A DNA stretch of 64,000 nt from Siphlonurus alternatus (taxonomy: Eukaryota; Arthropoda; Insecta; Ephemeroptera; Siphlonuridae): contig OX463778.1 of assembly GCA_949825025.1 (NCBI GenBank), positions 30,201,969 to 30,265,968 on the forward strand, in the 5' to 3' direction. The notes beneath the pieces were generated by a model. It did not search any database. It worked only from the letters and a program-made list of their open reading frames with translations, and was not told where the DNA came from. A program made the position numbers and the translations under genes. Shown one piece after another: positions 28,601 through 39,067 of this stretch (positions within the stretch are counted from its first letter, which is position 1; every line of letters starts with the position of its first letter).

Positions 28601-29429
28601 CAAAATTTTTAGTCAATAAATTTGAGGACAAATTTCATATAAGTCGTGGTGAAGTTTTGTGATAAATAACAATAAATAAAATTAAGCAAAAATAAGACAA
28701 TTTAAACTAAATTAAGTCAATTGAATTAAATTATAACGAAACTAAGTTAAATAAACTAAATTAAAAATAAATTAAATTGATGTAAATTGACTGCACCGTT
28801 TGGATAAAATATCAAATAGAACTTAAAAAAAAACTGTTGATTTTGGAGCTAATTACGTATTTATTTAAATAAAACTTGGGATTATATGCAAATAATATGC
28901 ATGTTAATTTTTGTATTCCTTCTTATCAATTAGCACTATAAGCAGTAGTGCAGTAGCTAAAAATTTCAAGGGTTTACCAATTATAAATAAATATATATTT
29001 CTTTGCTCGTTAAATTTTAAATATGAGTTTCAATCTATTTCATTATAATGATTAAAAAAAAAAAAAAAAAAAAAAAATTGTGAAAACTAAATGTAACTTG
29101 TACGATTTAAGGGAAAATTGGTAACTAAAAATATTATTGATCTTTAACTAACTTATATATAAAATTCAAAAGGAAAAATAGAAATTAAAAGAAAAGGAAA
29201 TATTTATGCTAATTGCCAATTCTTTGTTAAATTATTTAATTATGATAAATAATCACTTGTTGCTTCATGTGTTAAAAAAAAAATGTATATTAATAGCATT
29301 ATGTATGACAAAACGAGTTCTCTTGACCAGATATTTTTTTTTTTTTTCTATAAATAATTGAGTAAATTCTAAATACAATTTAATAAAATATTTTTGGAAG
29401 TCAGGAGCCTTCCACTTTAAAGCGGGGAG
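19629..29429 (+). other. Interior of the LTR element: A-rich, no coding capacity seen
   Basis: The first 120 bp contain loose repeats of the type GCGACCGTGTTT. Beyond that the sequence is dominated by A runs of 8-22 on the + strand, with G and C both scarce. The longest open frames are about 60-100 codons of low-complexity sequence and show no domain. One patch (about 27600-28080) is less A-rich and includes CAG/CAA repeats. The sequence ends in the polypurine tract at about 29419-29429. Confidence 0.8.
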
Positions 29430-30081
29430 TGTCACGATAGTCTATTTTATATTTATATAAATTAGACTACCTCTATTTTACAACCCGCCTTGCGTCTTAG
29501 TATTTTTAGTATTTGGGAGATACTGGATCAATAGTACTCGTTTACTAGGAATCATATGAGAAAATACAGATGTTTTATGTACTTACCCCATCCCGTGAGG
29601 AAAATCCTAAATTAACCCCTACCAGTCTCTACCCCTGTCGGTCCTCTGCCCGATTAGCTGTCTACCCGAGAGCGGGGGTATTTTCTATGTATTACTGTGT
29701 ACTATATAAAGGCAATGCACAGAGCGAACATTGAGACAGACGGAGAGAGACGCTGTTCGATTCCAGAACACTCACATACGCACCATCATGGTGTTTGCAG
29801 TTATCGGTACTTAGTTTTTCTTACTGACTGTTCCACTCTGAGCATCCTTCATTCTTCTGTATTTAAAATGTAAGTATTATTTCAACTGTACTTCTATTAT
29901 TTCTATTAATAAATATATATGTTAAGATCAATGCTAGTTTTATAATTTAAAGATCTCACAATCAAAAGATAGGTTTACGCAAGTAGGCTTGGGTTTACGA
30001 TCCTGGTGTCATGGGGTAAGATTATAGAAAAATATGAATGATAATTGGACGCCCTAGTTAAAGACAGAAATCCCCGTGACA
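29430..30081 (+). repeat. 3' LTR
   Basis: Same length and almost the same sequence as the 5' LTR. It is preceded by the polypurine tract and followed by the ATAT duplication. Near identity with the 5' copy argues for a recent insertion, because LTRs are identical when an element integrates. Confidence 0.92.
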
Positions 30082-30085
30082 ATAT

Positions 30086-30805
30086 TTTGATATTAAATTA
30101 TTCCTCTTTTGAACAGATTGTTGAGTGATAAAGTATTTTTTGGCACTATCTGAAAACATCTTAATTTTTATATTTTTTATCCAAGCTAATTTGTTATACT
30201 TTCGTGTGGGCCATTATATATAAATGAATGGCTAATATGGCTTTGCATATGATTGAGAATTTACTTACATTCCTGTGAAGTCAATTAAAATTATTTGAAC
30301 ACCTTGGATTGTGGCTGTATACATCTTGCACTATTTAGTACCAATTATTTTTAATTGCATCTTTTATGATGTTATCTATATAGACAAGTAGGCATAGATT
30401 TTATCATTTTTTAAATAAAGACTTGCAATATTAAAGGATATAATATTAGTTTCACCACAATTCGCGTGCCAACTTTTTTCGTAAATTTGGTATTGCAAAA
30501 ATTTTCGTACAAACTTCAAATTTGGTACACTTGTAGCTGAGGGTAACAAAACGCATATATATGATATTTATCTTATTTAGCTCTGTGAAATTTCGTCAAT
30601 AAACTACGTAATAAATATATAGAAAAGAAAAGAAGAGAGAGAGAGAGAGAAATGAAAAGAAATAAATATAAAAATAATAATATCATATATTTGAGAAAAT
30701 TAGAAACGAAAGCAATGCATGAAGTATATGTAATTAATTGTTAAATTTTTTTTCAAAAAATGCTAATAAAAAAATATCATAAAAGATCTGACATTTCTTG
30801 TAACA
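30086..30805. other. AT-rich intergenic DNA, nothing recognised
   Basis: No gene, inverted repeat or repeat family was recognised in this interval. A short GA-rich patch lies near 30630. Confidence 0.4.
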
Positions 30806-30946
30806 GTCTAACACTACGTTTGGTCGTTTACATGACGGTGTTTAATGCGTATTCGTTGACGACGCCTCATAAGAATAACATTATCCGTCGTCAACGAATA
30901 TATATACGCATTAAACACCGTCATGTAAACGTAGTGCAGTCTTAAT
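30806..30946. mobile_element. Palindromic MITE
   Basis: The arms (ACTACGTT ... TACATGACGGTGTTTAATGC and reverse complement) pair over about 60 bp around a short loop. Slight differences between arms, such as a TCGTTT insertion on the left, show independent decay. Non-coding. Confidence 0.78.
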
Positions 30947-31471
30947 TATAAGTTCTCTATATAGTTTTGTATTGCCATAATAGAATATATAGGGTAGAAA
31001 ATTACATTACATAACGATGAAAATTAAGTTTGTTTAAATCATTGCTTTAAAAACCCAATGTTGAAATGACGTCACAGACAGGAAAATATTCTTAGAAAGC
31101 ATTCAGATACTTGGAAATCTTAGAATTTCCTTATCCAGTATCCTATATGATATAATTATAATTATGCATGATGATTATTCAGCTTTTAATCCACGCAGCG
31201 TCATTTTCATGGTAATAAAACGACTAAAATAAATAATTTTGTTGAGAATAATTCAATAAAAACATATTTTCTCTTGTGTATTTAAGTTTAAACCATCTAT
31301 GACATGCATATATTATATTTTCAAAACGTTTAATAATTATCCAACAAATCAATAATGTAACGCGCGTGCATTTTTATTTGTTTATTCATCATGTATTACA
31401 GTATTATAGATATTACAGCATTTCCATAAATTTGGAATATTTGGATACATGATGTAGTACGTTACATCTCC

Positions 31472-31477
<6 letters not shown>

Positions 31478-31555
<78 letters not shown>
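31478..31555. repeat. (AT)n microsatellite
   Basis: A pure AT alternation about 78 bp long, a dozen bases before a family A MITE. Confidence 0.9.
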
Positions 31556-31559
<4 letters not shown>

Positions 31560-31566
31560 CACATGA

Positions 31567-31894
31567 ATGGAGTATCGGTATCGACCTCAATTTTTTTATT
31601 GCATAAATGGATAGAGGGTGCAAAGTTATGCTACCCTGATTTTTTTTCAGATTTTTTAGAGCCCGGGAACTATTTTTAAAAAATTATTGAAAGTTCTTTT
31701 TGTGACGTCACGAGACGCCGCTCCTTAAGAAAAAGATAGGACTTACCGCCGCGTGACGTCACAAAAAGGACTTTCAATAATTTTTTAAAAATACTTCCCC
31801 GCGGGCTCTAAAAAATCTGAAAAAAATCAGGATAGCATAACTTTGCACCCTCTATCCATTTCTGCAGTAAAAAAAATTGAGGTCGATACTCAAT
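31567..31894. mobile_element. Inverted-repeat MITE, family A copy 5
   Basis: Full-length copy with ATGGAGTATC at the left and GATACTCAAT at the right, and two TGACGTCA octamers flanking the central spacer. Compared with the others it has a short local duplication (ATCGGTATCG) near the left end. Confidence 0.85.
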
Positions 31895-32173
31895 TGTTAT
31901 ATATATTATGCCATGTTTATTAGCACATTGGATATATATTATTAAATTATTCTGCTATTGTAAATTATTTAATTTTCTTTGCAGGAATGAAAATTTTTAT
32001 ATTAGAAGTGTAGTATATTATGGTTATAAACACTTATAACTTTAAGTAAAAGTATAAGTTTGATTAATTTTTAAGTAAAAATTGATAGGATTGCGCGAGA
32101 ATCAACCTCGCCTTATATGAGAGCAACATGCAGAATATTTTTGTAGTCGCAGTGTACCATCTGATATTTAATA

Positions 32174-32314
<141 letters not shown>

Positions 32315-32680
32315 AATAAATAAAGCAATTAAATTAAATCATTATATTTAAATATATTTATATTTACATACAATGTAAAAAATATTACACTTACGTGAAA
32401 ATATATTATATATACATTACATAATATTTATAATTTTGTATCAGTATATTAATATATATTATTAATAAATAATAATTATTAACTTAATAACTAATTTTGT
32501 CATATAAAATTTTAACTTGAGCGGTGTTTGTTCTACTTTAATTAAAACATTACCGCGGAGAGTCACCGGAAATCATCCGAATCGGCGGGCGGAAACGGTG
32601 AAAAAAAGGAGGTTAAAAAACCGCAACACCGACGAGCGCAACACAACACACATGTCACACAACACACAACAACAAGTGAT

Positions 32681-33382
32681 CACAGACAATAGACAGACGT
32701 ACTAAGGAATAGGATTTGAAGGCCCGTATCTTTAAACGACAACATTGATAGTACCCGAACCTGATTCAGAGATGGCTCTGCACGTTTTCAAAACAACTTT
32801 CGTCGCGAGTGCGTGAAAAAAGTTGCCTTGCTTTCCAGGGGCGAGTGGGACGGAGCGGGGCTTGTTGTTTCCTATGATAAGAGCATCAACACTACGTGAT
32901 GTGGCATCAGTGCTTTCTCCTCTGAGGTACTGCTATAAACATGACTCCCCCGGTCCCCCGGCATCCCTCCACCGTTTGTGACACGCGCCGCCGCCTGCCT
33001 CTCCTGTCTCCTCGCTTGCTGCTCGCACTGCAGCAAAGACCAAAGTCCGGCGGCGGCGGCGAGGACGATGTGAGAGCTCATTGTCTGGCCGATCGCCTCT
33101 CCTTATCAGCTTGACTAAAAATAAGTAGAGGAAAGATATAAAATATTAATTTTCATCTTCTATACACTGCCGCTCGCTACTAATCCATTTCTTAACATCA
33201 AGTCAATGAAAAGTGAATAAGCATGTAATATAATTAAGTAATGTAATTTTTACTTATAAATCTCAATTTTTTTATGATGGTTGGAAAAAAAAGTGATCAC
33301 ACTAAATAAAGAAAAGTTATTATTACAATATAAAAAGGTAGAGATAATATGTATCAGCTGGCCCAATGCTAAAAAAATCCCA
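32681..33382 (-). repeat. Left arm of a 0.7-kb inverted duplication of the DCLRE1A upstream region
   Basis: This sequence is the reverse complement of 39068-39770 with only scattered differences. It includes a CpG-rich part (about 32820-33080) and, on -, a 69-codon ORF (33081-32872) identical at protein level to the one in the right arm. No target-site duplication was visible at the outer ends, so a simple transposon terminal repeat is not shown. The right copy sits just upstream of DCLRE1A and is presumably the original. Confidence 0.85.
32872..33081 (-). CDS. 69-codon hypothetical ORF, left copy
   Basis: ATG to stop, encoding a hydrophobic Ala-rich start (MSSHIVLAAAAGLWSLL) that resembles a signal peptide, then a Gln/Arg-rich middle and a hydrophobic end. 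The amino-acid sequence is identical in the copy at 39370-39579. That preservation could reflect recent duplication rather than selection. It may equally be an untranslated CpG-rich first exon. I recognise no family. Confidence 0.25.
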   Translation of the reverse strand: MSSHIVLAAAAGLWSLLQCEQQARRQERQAAARVTNGGGMPGDRGSHVYSSTSEEKALMPHHVVLMLLS

Positions 33383-33692
33383 ATCATAAAAATTATGAAA
33401 AAAATTTAAAGTGTTCTCCTCAACATCCCCTATCAGTAGGTAAAATATCAGGTATACAAAAACGAGCTAGTTGACTAATATTTAACATGGAAGTTCCATT
33501 TTTCCATGTTAAATTAGAGAACTTTAAAAATTAATTACTCGAAATCATCTAGCTCATTTTTGTATACCTGATTTTTTACCTACTGATAGGGGATGCATGT
33601 AGAGGAGAACATTTTAAATTTTTTTCATTATTTTTATGAATGGGATTTTTTTAGCATTGCTCCAGCTGATACATATATATTATCTCTACCTT
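33336..33692. mobile_element. Fold-back MITE related to family B (B-prime)
   Basis: The termini AAGGTAGAGATAATA and TATTATCTCTACCTT enclose two long inverted arms with a central TTCCATTTTTCCATG. The arms share long stretches with family B (CCCCTATCAGTAG, AGGTATACAAA), but the outer ends differ. The right arm of the 0.7-kb inverted duplication carries only half of this element. Confidence 0.75.
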
Positions 33693-33711
33693 GGGATATT
33701 ATAATATCAGA

Positions 33712-33757
<46 letters not shown>

Positions 33758-34139
33758 ATACACAAACTTGTGCTATATCATGGAAATGTCACCATTTATG
33801 TATTATATCCTATGTACCTGCATTTTTATTTCCATTTTTAAAATTTCAATACTTATAACTTCTGCAAATAATTTGCATGCGGATTTTCTATACTAAATAT
33901 TTGATTTAATAATAATTTTACATTACAGAATGCAGTAAAAAGCAAGATAGATAATTGTAATATGTTATATCTGTTATGTTCATGGCATTTCTTTAATATG
34001 TACAATACATTATTTAATTTTTTTCTTGAATACCTAGTGGGTGGTCTCAATAGACGAAATATGAAGTTTGAGCTCCATGAAAATTTTTTGGGTGGAGTTA
34101 TTCCACCCGTCGTATTAAACGAGAGTGTCAAGTTTTGAG
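33693..34139. other. AT-rich DNA with a 30-base T run
   Basis: A poly-T run lies at about 33717-33750, followed by AT-rich sequence with no recognised gene or repeat. Confidence 0.4.
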
Positions 34140-34188
34140 TTCCGCTGCGACGCTCCGTAAGCGTTTGCGCGGTCCTCGATTGGTAAGC

Positions 34189-34271
34189 GGACCAAATACC
34201 CCCGGACGAAATACCCCCGGACCAAATATTCCCACCCGGACCGGACGAAATACCCCCGGACGAAATACCCC
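34189..34271. repeat. Minisatellite with CCCCCGGACGAAATA units
   Basis: About five imperfect tandem copies of a roughly 15-bp GC-rich unit, in otherwise AT-rich surroundings. The - strand frame across it gives a VRGYF repeat peptide, but there is no sign that this is a real gene. Confidence 0.8.
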
Positions 34272-34299
34272 CTTGTAAGTGGAGAGGGGCGGGTGACCA

Positions 34300-35080
34300 A
34301 CACGGGAGGGGAAGTTGACTTTATTTATAAAGTCTGTTTTTCTGTCGTTTGTCTGACGTCACACGCGTCGTATTAAAGAAGGAAGTTAGTAACGTTAGGC
34401 CAATACATTTTGCATTAATTTATCATAACATTCATATCAAATTAAAATTAACGTGTAATATATTTTGATACGATACATTTTATGCATGTTAATTATAAGT
34501 GTTTATTGCATTTTTTTTAGATTTTTTTTAACCAAAAATTTTCAAAATCGTCCCGATATAATTTTTTACTTTTAAAAAAAAACAAGTAAGTTTTTTTAGT
34601 GTAATTTTTTAATTCTGATTCGATTGGTATACCCACATAAAACTTTTTTCCTTCTATCACATTTCTTTTTATTATAAAATAAAATGTTAGAACTTTATTC
34701 TAAAACATTTCTTTGTTTCAATAAGAAATGTTTTAGATGTCTTCACATTTTTAACATTGGTAGAAATGATGTAGAATAAATTCTATTCTACTACATTTCT
34801 TATTCATTTATGGTGCTGATTTATTACTTCCTTTATTAACCATAAAACAAACTCTTCTACAATATTTCTTTCTTCATTTTGAAGAATTTATTATTATATT
34901 TTATATTTATTTAAATTCTATATATATTCTATTCATGGCTGTATTGTTTAAAATCAATTATAGCTCATTTGCATTAGCAATAATTGTAATGTAAGTTACA
35001 CCACTCAATTCCTCAATTTTTTCTTAATAATTTGCATGTTTTAAAAATTTAAAAATATTAAACTGACTATTTTTTATTTT
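34300..35080. other. AT-rich DNA, nothing recognised
   Basis: No ORF, hairpin or repeat family was seen. The stretch separates the minisatellite from a SINE-like head. Confidence 0.35.
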
Positions 35081-35084
35081 TGAA

Positions 35085-35190
35085 GTCACCGAGATTTGAA
35101 CCTGCAGCCCTGCCTAACTTTCAATTCTAACGTTTTTTTTTTCCTACCTGACACCGACGTCTAACCCCCTAGGACACGCACGCTCGCATG
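35085..35190 (-). mobile_element. SINE-like tRNA-derived fragment
   Basis: Read on -, a tRNA-like A box (GTGTCCTAGGGGGTTAGACG) is followed about 55 bp later by a B box, GGTTCAAATCTC. This is the order and spacing of an internal polymerase III promoter interrupted by an A-rich insertion. It does not fold as an intact tRNA. The body and tail were not delimited. Confidence 0.5.
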
Positions 35191-35312
35191 TAAGAAGAAG
35201 GAAAAAGAGAGGCATATAAGTTAGAAGTTTCTTGAGGGGTGGGAAAATTCAAACTGATAACTTCAGATCTCTGCTGAGATATGATTATACAATATAATAT
35301 ACCGCGCGTGTA

Positions 35313-35628
35313 TTATATAACAAGGACGCTACAGTAAGGATAAGTCACGGAGCTGCTGCCCCCTATACGGGCAGTGGCGAACTAGAAAAAAAGAATTGAA
35401 CATCGCCTTTTTGGAGCCAAAACGCCGTCCGAAATGCGCAAAAAGCATGTTCGTAAACCTGCACGGAGTACTCCTTAGGTTTTCGAACACGCTTTTTGCG
35501 CATTTCGGACGGCGTTTTTACTCCAAAAAGGCGATGTTCAATTCTCTTTTTCTAGTTCGCCACTGTCCGTATAGGGGGCAGCAGGCTCCGTGACTTATCC
35601 TTACTGTAGCGTCCTTGTTATATAAAAA
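35313..35628. mobile_element. Long palindromic MITE
   Basis: The two arms of about 140 bp each (for example CAAGGACGCTACAGTAAGGA and its reverse complement) pair almost throughout, including a GC-rich inner section, CGCCGTCCGAAATGCGCAAA. The centre is short. A transcript would form a long hairpin. The open frames inside it are mirror artefacts. Confidence 0.82.
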
Positions 35629-35997
35629 ATATGCAAAAAGGTTTATACTTAATTCTCCATCATAATTTAATTAAGACTCTTGAACGAAAGTATAAAAATC
35701 ATTTGAATCTGATCAATGCATTAATTAATTATATTATTATAATAATTATCAGTCAAATGATTTTTCAAAATTAAATTTAATATGAAAAATTGTTATTAAT
35801 GCATTAAATTTATAAACATGTTTAAAATTTAAGTTTAGCTTTATTAAAATATATTAATTATTATTATAATTATACGTTATAGCAAACAATTATTGAATGC
35901 ACACCTTGCCGACCCATCATAAATAATCCAGTAAAAAATAATATAGAGGGGAAGGGGGTCTAAAAATTCTAATTACATATAATTATATACATAATAT

Positions 35998-36004
<7 letters not shown>

Positions 36005-36063
<59 letters not shown>
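36005..36063. repeat. (AT)n microsatellite
   Basis: An AT alternation of about 59 bp. The surroundings from 35640 to 37065 are AT-rich with no gene or repeat family recognised. Confidence 0.88.
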
Positions 36064-36065
<2 letters not shown>

Positions 36066-37410
36066 AATTATATAAATGCAATGATCAATATATAAACAAT
36101 GATCGATCAATATAATATATATACAATAATATATCAATATATACAATATTAAATTTATTGATTTATTGATACATTATTGTACACATTAGTACACATGCAT
36201 GACACAGTTAAATATTCAACAAAACCGTAGATTGCAATTTTCAATTAGTGCCATGGAAATAAAAGAATATAATTATGAGCTGATATAAACAAAATTATAT
36301 ATTATATATCTGAAATTTTTCTATGTTGTATAACAATTTTAGATTAATTGCATCTTTTTTTTTTTTTTCAATGAAATATAATTTATGTACCATTCAAAAA
36401 TATTTCTACCATGTTATTCCTGAATAAATCCATAATGGAAAATATTTAGAAGAGTACACCTAAAAAAATATGCTCTTACAATGTTAGTTCTAAAGATATT
36501 CTATTTTATTTTTCATATTTTATGGCCCTACTTTTGTATCCTTCATAATTTTTTTCCCCTAATTCTAAATATTTTCTGCTTGAATTTTCTTCTTTAAATA
36601 AAACAGAACACATTAGGAATATCTTTTACACATTCCAAATATATTCTACGAAAAAGAATTTATTTTATTTATTTTATAATAATTGAACAGAAATATCATA
36701 GAACGGTAAACAAAGGAACAGAAAACCCTTGGAAAGTGTGAAAAGTCACAAAATTTATGATAGAAATGTTCAGAAATGTGCCTGAAAATATTTAGACTGC
36801 TTTTTAATGTGTTAGAAATGCATATATTTACAAAAAGAAATGCATTAGAGCGAAAAATGTTTTATGTGGGTAGGTCTAAAAATTAAAACTGCAATATTTT
36901 TTATTGTTTTTGGTCCCCCGGTGCTATTGGTGCCGTGAACACTTAACGTAGCATGTGTACCCCTCCTGAAGAAACTTAATTCACTTGTTGTTCTATTTAT
37001 TTCCTTATTTATTCCTTCCTTTTCTATTTATATATGTTGGCACCAAAGCCCGAATTCAATGCGCACATCTAGGTGTGCCCCTAGCGACTTGAGCAAAGCC
37101 CGAAATTAACAAATATTTTGGGCTTTGCTCATATAAATTTGAACATTTCTAGAAGTGCTGAAATCGAAAAAAGGAAACCCCGACGAGAAGTTTTATTTCG
37201 GGCTTAAATTTACTCATTTCAATTTGACCATTTCTAGTAGTGCTCAAATCGGAAAATACAAACCCTGACGAGAAGTTTTATTTCGGGCTTTTTGCTCACT
37301 GTTTTGATCATTTCTAGAAGTGCTGAAAGCAAAGTGAAAAATAATAATTGGAAATTGTGCCGTATTATAGTAATAATTTTTAATAAATAATTAAAATAAT
37401 AAATAATAAA

Positions 37411-37761
37411 CCGGGCACTTGACGCAGTGGTATACGCCTCTGATTCGTAATCGGATGGTCGTGAGTTCGATCCCAGCCATGCACCGCCAAACTTTTCACA
37501 AATGGCGGTTGCTAAAGAACACCCACTCGTGCATCCGGGAGGTGATTGATGGCATCCTCCATCAATTGCCGACCATCCTTACTGAGGTTTCCTCAGTTAC
37601 AACCAGGCGAATGCTGGGATGGATTGCTTAGGCCATGGCCGCCCCGGTTTGGAAGGGACCCACAAAAGTAGGGTCTACGAATAGCCGGGAGGTTAAATTC
37701 AGTCACTTAATTGTGGCCAGTACCCTAAAATAGGGTTCAGTTGAGAAGTTTAAAAAAAAAA
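37411..37761 (+). mobile_element. tRNA-derived SINE
   Basis: A tRNA-like head has an A box within GACGCAGTGGTATACGCCTC (37421-37440) and a B box, GAGTTCGATCCCAGC (about 37463-37477). A 250-bp unrelated body with TAGGGTCTACG and TAGGGTTCAG motifs follows, then an A-rich tail. Internal polymerase III promoter boxes, composite body and A tail are diagnostic of a SINE. It lies inside a fold-back element. The 70-codon ORF over it is not a gene. Confidence 0.85.
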
Positions 37762-37834
37762 GTAATGAAATATTGTGAATTTAATAATATTTTAATTACA
37801 TACATCACTTTTTTAATTAAGTAACAAAAATACA

Positions 37835-37925
37835 AATTTAGCATTAGCGTGTATATTATTTTTTTATTAAAATATTTCTTTCTGTTTTATTCAAGTCATA
37901 CTGAAAAATACGATTTTGTCACAAT
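37835..37925. repeat. Half copy of the neighbouring palindrome arm
   Basis: The stretch AGCGTGTATA ... TTTCTTTCTG ... TTCAAGTCATA recurs, slightly altered, as the outer arm of the palindrome at 38354-38697. It is a direct partial duplication of one arm. Confidence 0.6.
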
Positions 37926-38353
37926 TTTATATTAATATTTTATATCAGTTAATTTAAATATTTATTTTTTTACAGCTGATATATTATAAAATCTTTTTAA
38001 CTTAATTTACAGAACTTGCTAAGAAGCACAGAGCTCCTCAAGATGGTACCAATAAACCTATTAATTTAAAATAAATAAATATTATACCTGATTATTACCT
38101 ATTCTTATTATTACCTGAACTTGACTTATTTTTGCAGGGATTACTATCATGGCATTATAAATTTCTTCTCATTTTTTTCTTTGTACAACATGTTTTAGAT
38201 TGACAACCTTTCTTATAGTTGCGTTGCAAAACACAAAACTTTGCTTTGAATTTGCTGCTGCTGATCTGAGACACTCTTTTCTTTGTCATGTGTGGTACGT
38301 CATCTGAACTTAGAAATTGTTTATCTGCTACCTGGAATACATTGCTATAATTT

Positions 38354-38697
38354 AACATTAATAGCGTGTATAGTATTTTTTTTTTATTAAAACATTTCTT
38401 TCTGTATTATTCAAGTCATATTGAAAAAATACGATTTTTTCACACTGAGAGACACTTTCAATTTTTTTATTATAATCATTTTTTTATAATTAAAGGTATG
38501 ATTACAATTTATATACTCTAAAAGAATATATAAATTGTAATCATACCTTTAATTATAAAAAAATGATTATAATAAAAAAATTGAAAGTGTCTCTCAGAGT
38601 GAAAAAATCGTATTTTTTCAATATGACTTGCATGAATAATACAGAAAGAAATGTTTTAATAAAAAAAAAATACTATACACGCTATTAATGTTAAATT
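38354..38697. mobile_element. Near-perfect 344-bp palindrome
   Basis: Arms of about 165 bp (TTAACATTAATAGCGTGTAT and onward) match their reverse complement with only a few mismatches and a centre of some ten bases. The stem is long enough to give double-stranded RNA if transcribed. It is likely a fold-back MITE. Confidence 0.85.
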
Positions 38698-39067
38698 TGT
38701 ATGTTTATCAATAAATTAAAAAAGTGATATAATTAAAATATTATTAAATTTATATTATTTTATTATTTATTTTGCTACAATACGGCGCAATTTCCAGCTA
38801 TTATTTTTCATTTGCACTTCTAGAAATGATCAAAACAGTGAGCAATGCCCGAAATAAAAATTCTCGTCGGGGTGGCTTCTTTCGAGTTGGGCACTTTTAG
38901 AAATGAGCAAATTTAAAGGAGCAAACCCCGTAATAAAACTTATAGTCGGGGATTGCTTTTTTCGATTTGAGCACTTCTAGAAATGTTCAAATTTAAATGA
39001 GTAAAGCCCTAAATATTTGTTAATTTCGGGCTTTGCTCAAATCGCTAGGGGCACATACCTAGGATTT

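Larger units (their letters stand above)
18977..30081 (+). mobile_element. Complete LTR retrotransposon with non-coding interior (LARD-like)
   Basis: Two direct repeats of 652 bp (18977-19628 and 29430-30081) begin TGTCACG and end CGTGACA. By eye I find only two differences between them. The 4-bp flanks ATAT (18973-18976 and 30082-30085) look like a target-site duplication. Just inside the 5' LTR is a TGGTGG-type primer-binding-site candidate (about 19632). Just outside the 3' LTR is a polypurine tract, AAAGCGGGGAG. These signals put the RNA strand on + and are usual for LTR elements. The 9.8-kb interior is strongly A-rich on + and has no long ORF, and I see no protease, reverse transcriptase, RNase H or integrase motif. 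It therefore resembles large non-autonomous derivatives (LARDs) that depend on proteins from another element. The superfamily (Ty3/gypsy is likely from the TSD) is not proven. Confidence 0.88.
37069..39063. mobile_element. Fold-back element with tandem units in its arms
   Basis: The inverted arms (about 37069-37385 and 38755-39063) end in CTAGG ... TGCCCCTAGCGA. Each arm has roughly three degenerate tandem units of 80-100 bp containing CATTTCTAGAAGTGCT and CCCCGACGAGAAG. This resembles FB-type elements, where arms consist of repeated units. The interior holds a SINE (37411-37761) and a separate palindrome (38354-38697). No transposase ORF was seen. Confidence 0.7.

Noticed and set aside
19629..29429. 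Post-insertion G-to-A hypermutation as the cause of the A-rich LTR-element interior
   Set aside because: The LTRs remain nearly identical with normal GC blocks, and C is depleted along with G, so strand-specific editing after insertion does not fit.
37411..37480. Functional tRNA gene at the SINE head
   Set aside because: A and B boxes are present but no proper acceptor stem or anticodon arm is formed, and the sequence runs on into a SINE body with an A tail.
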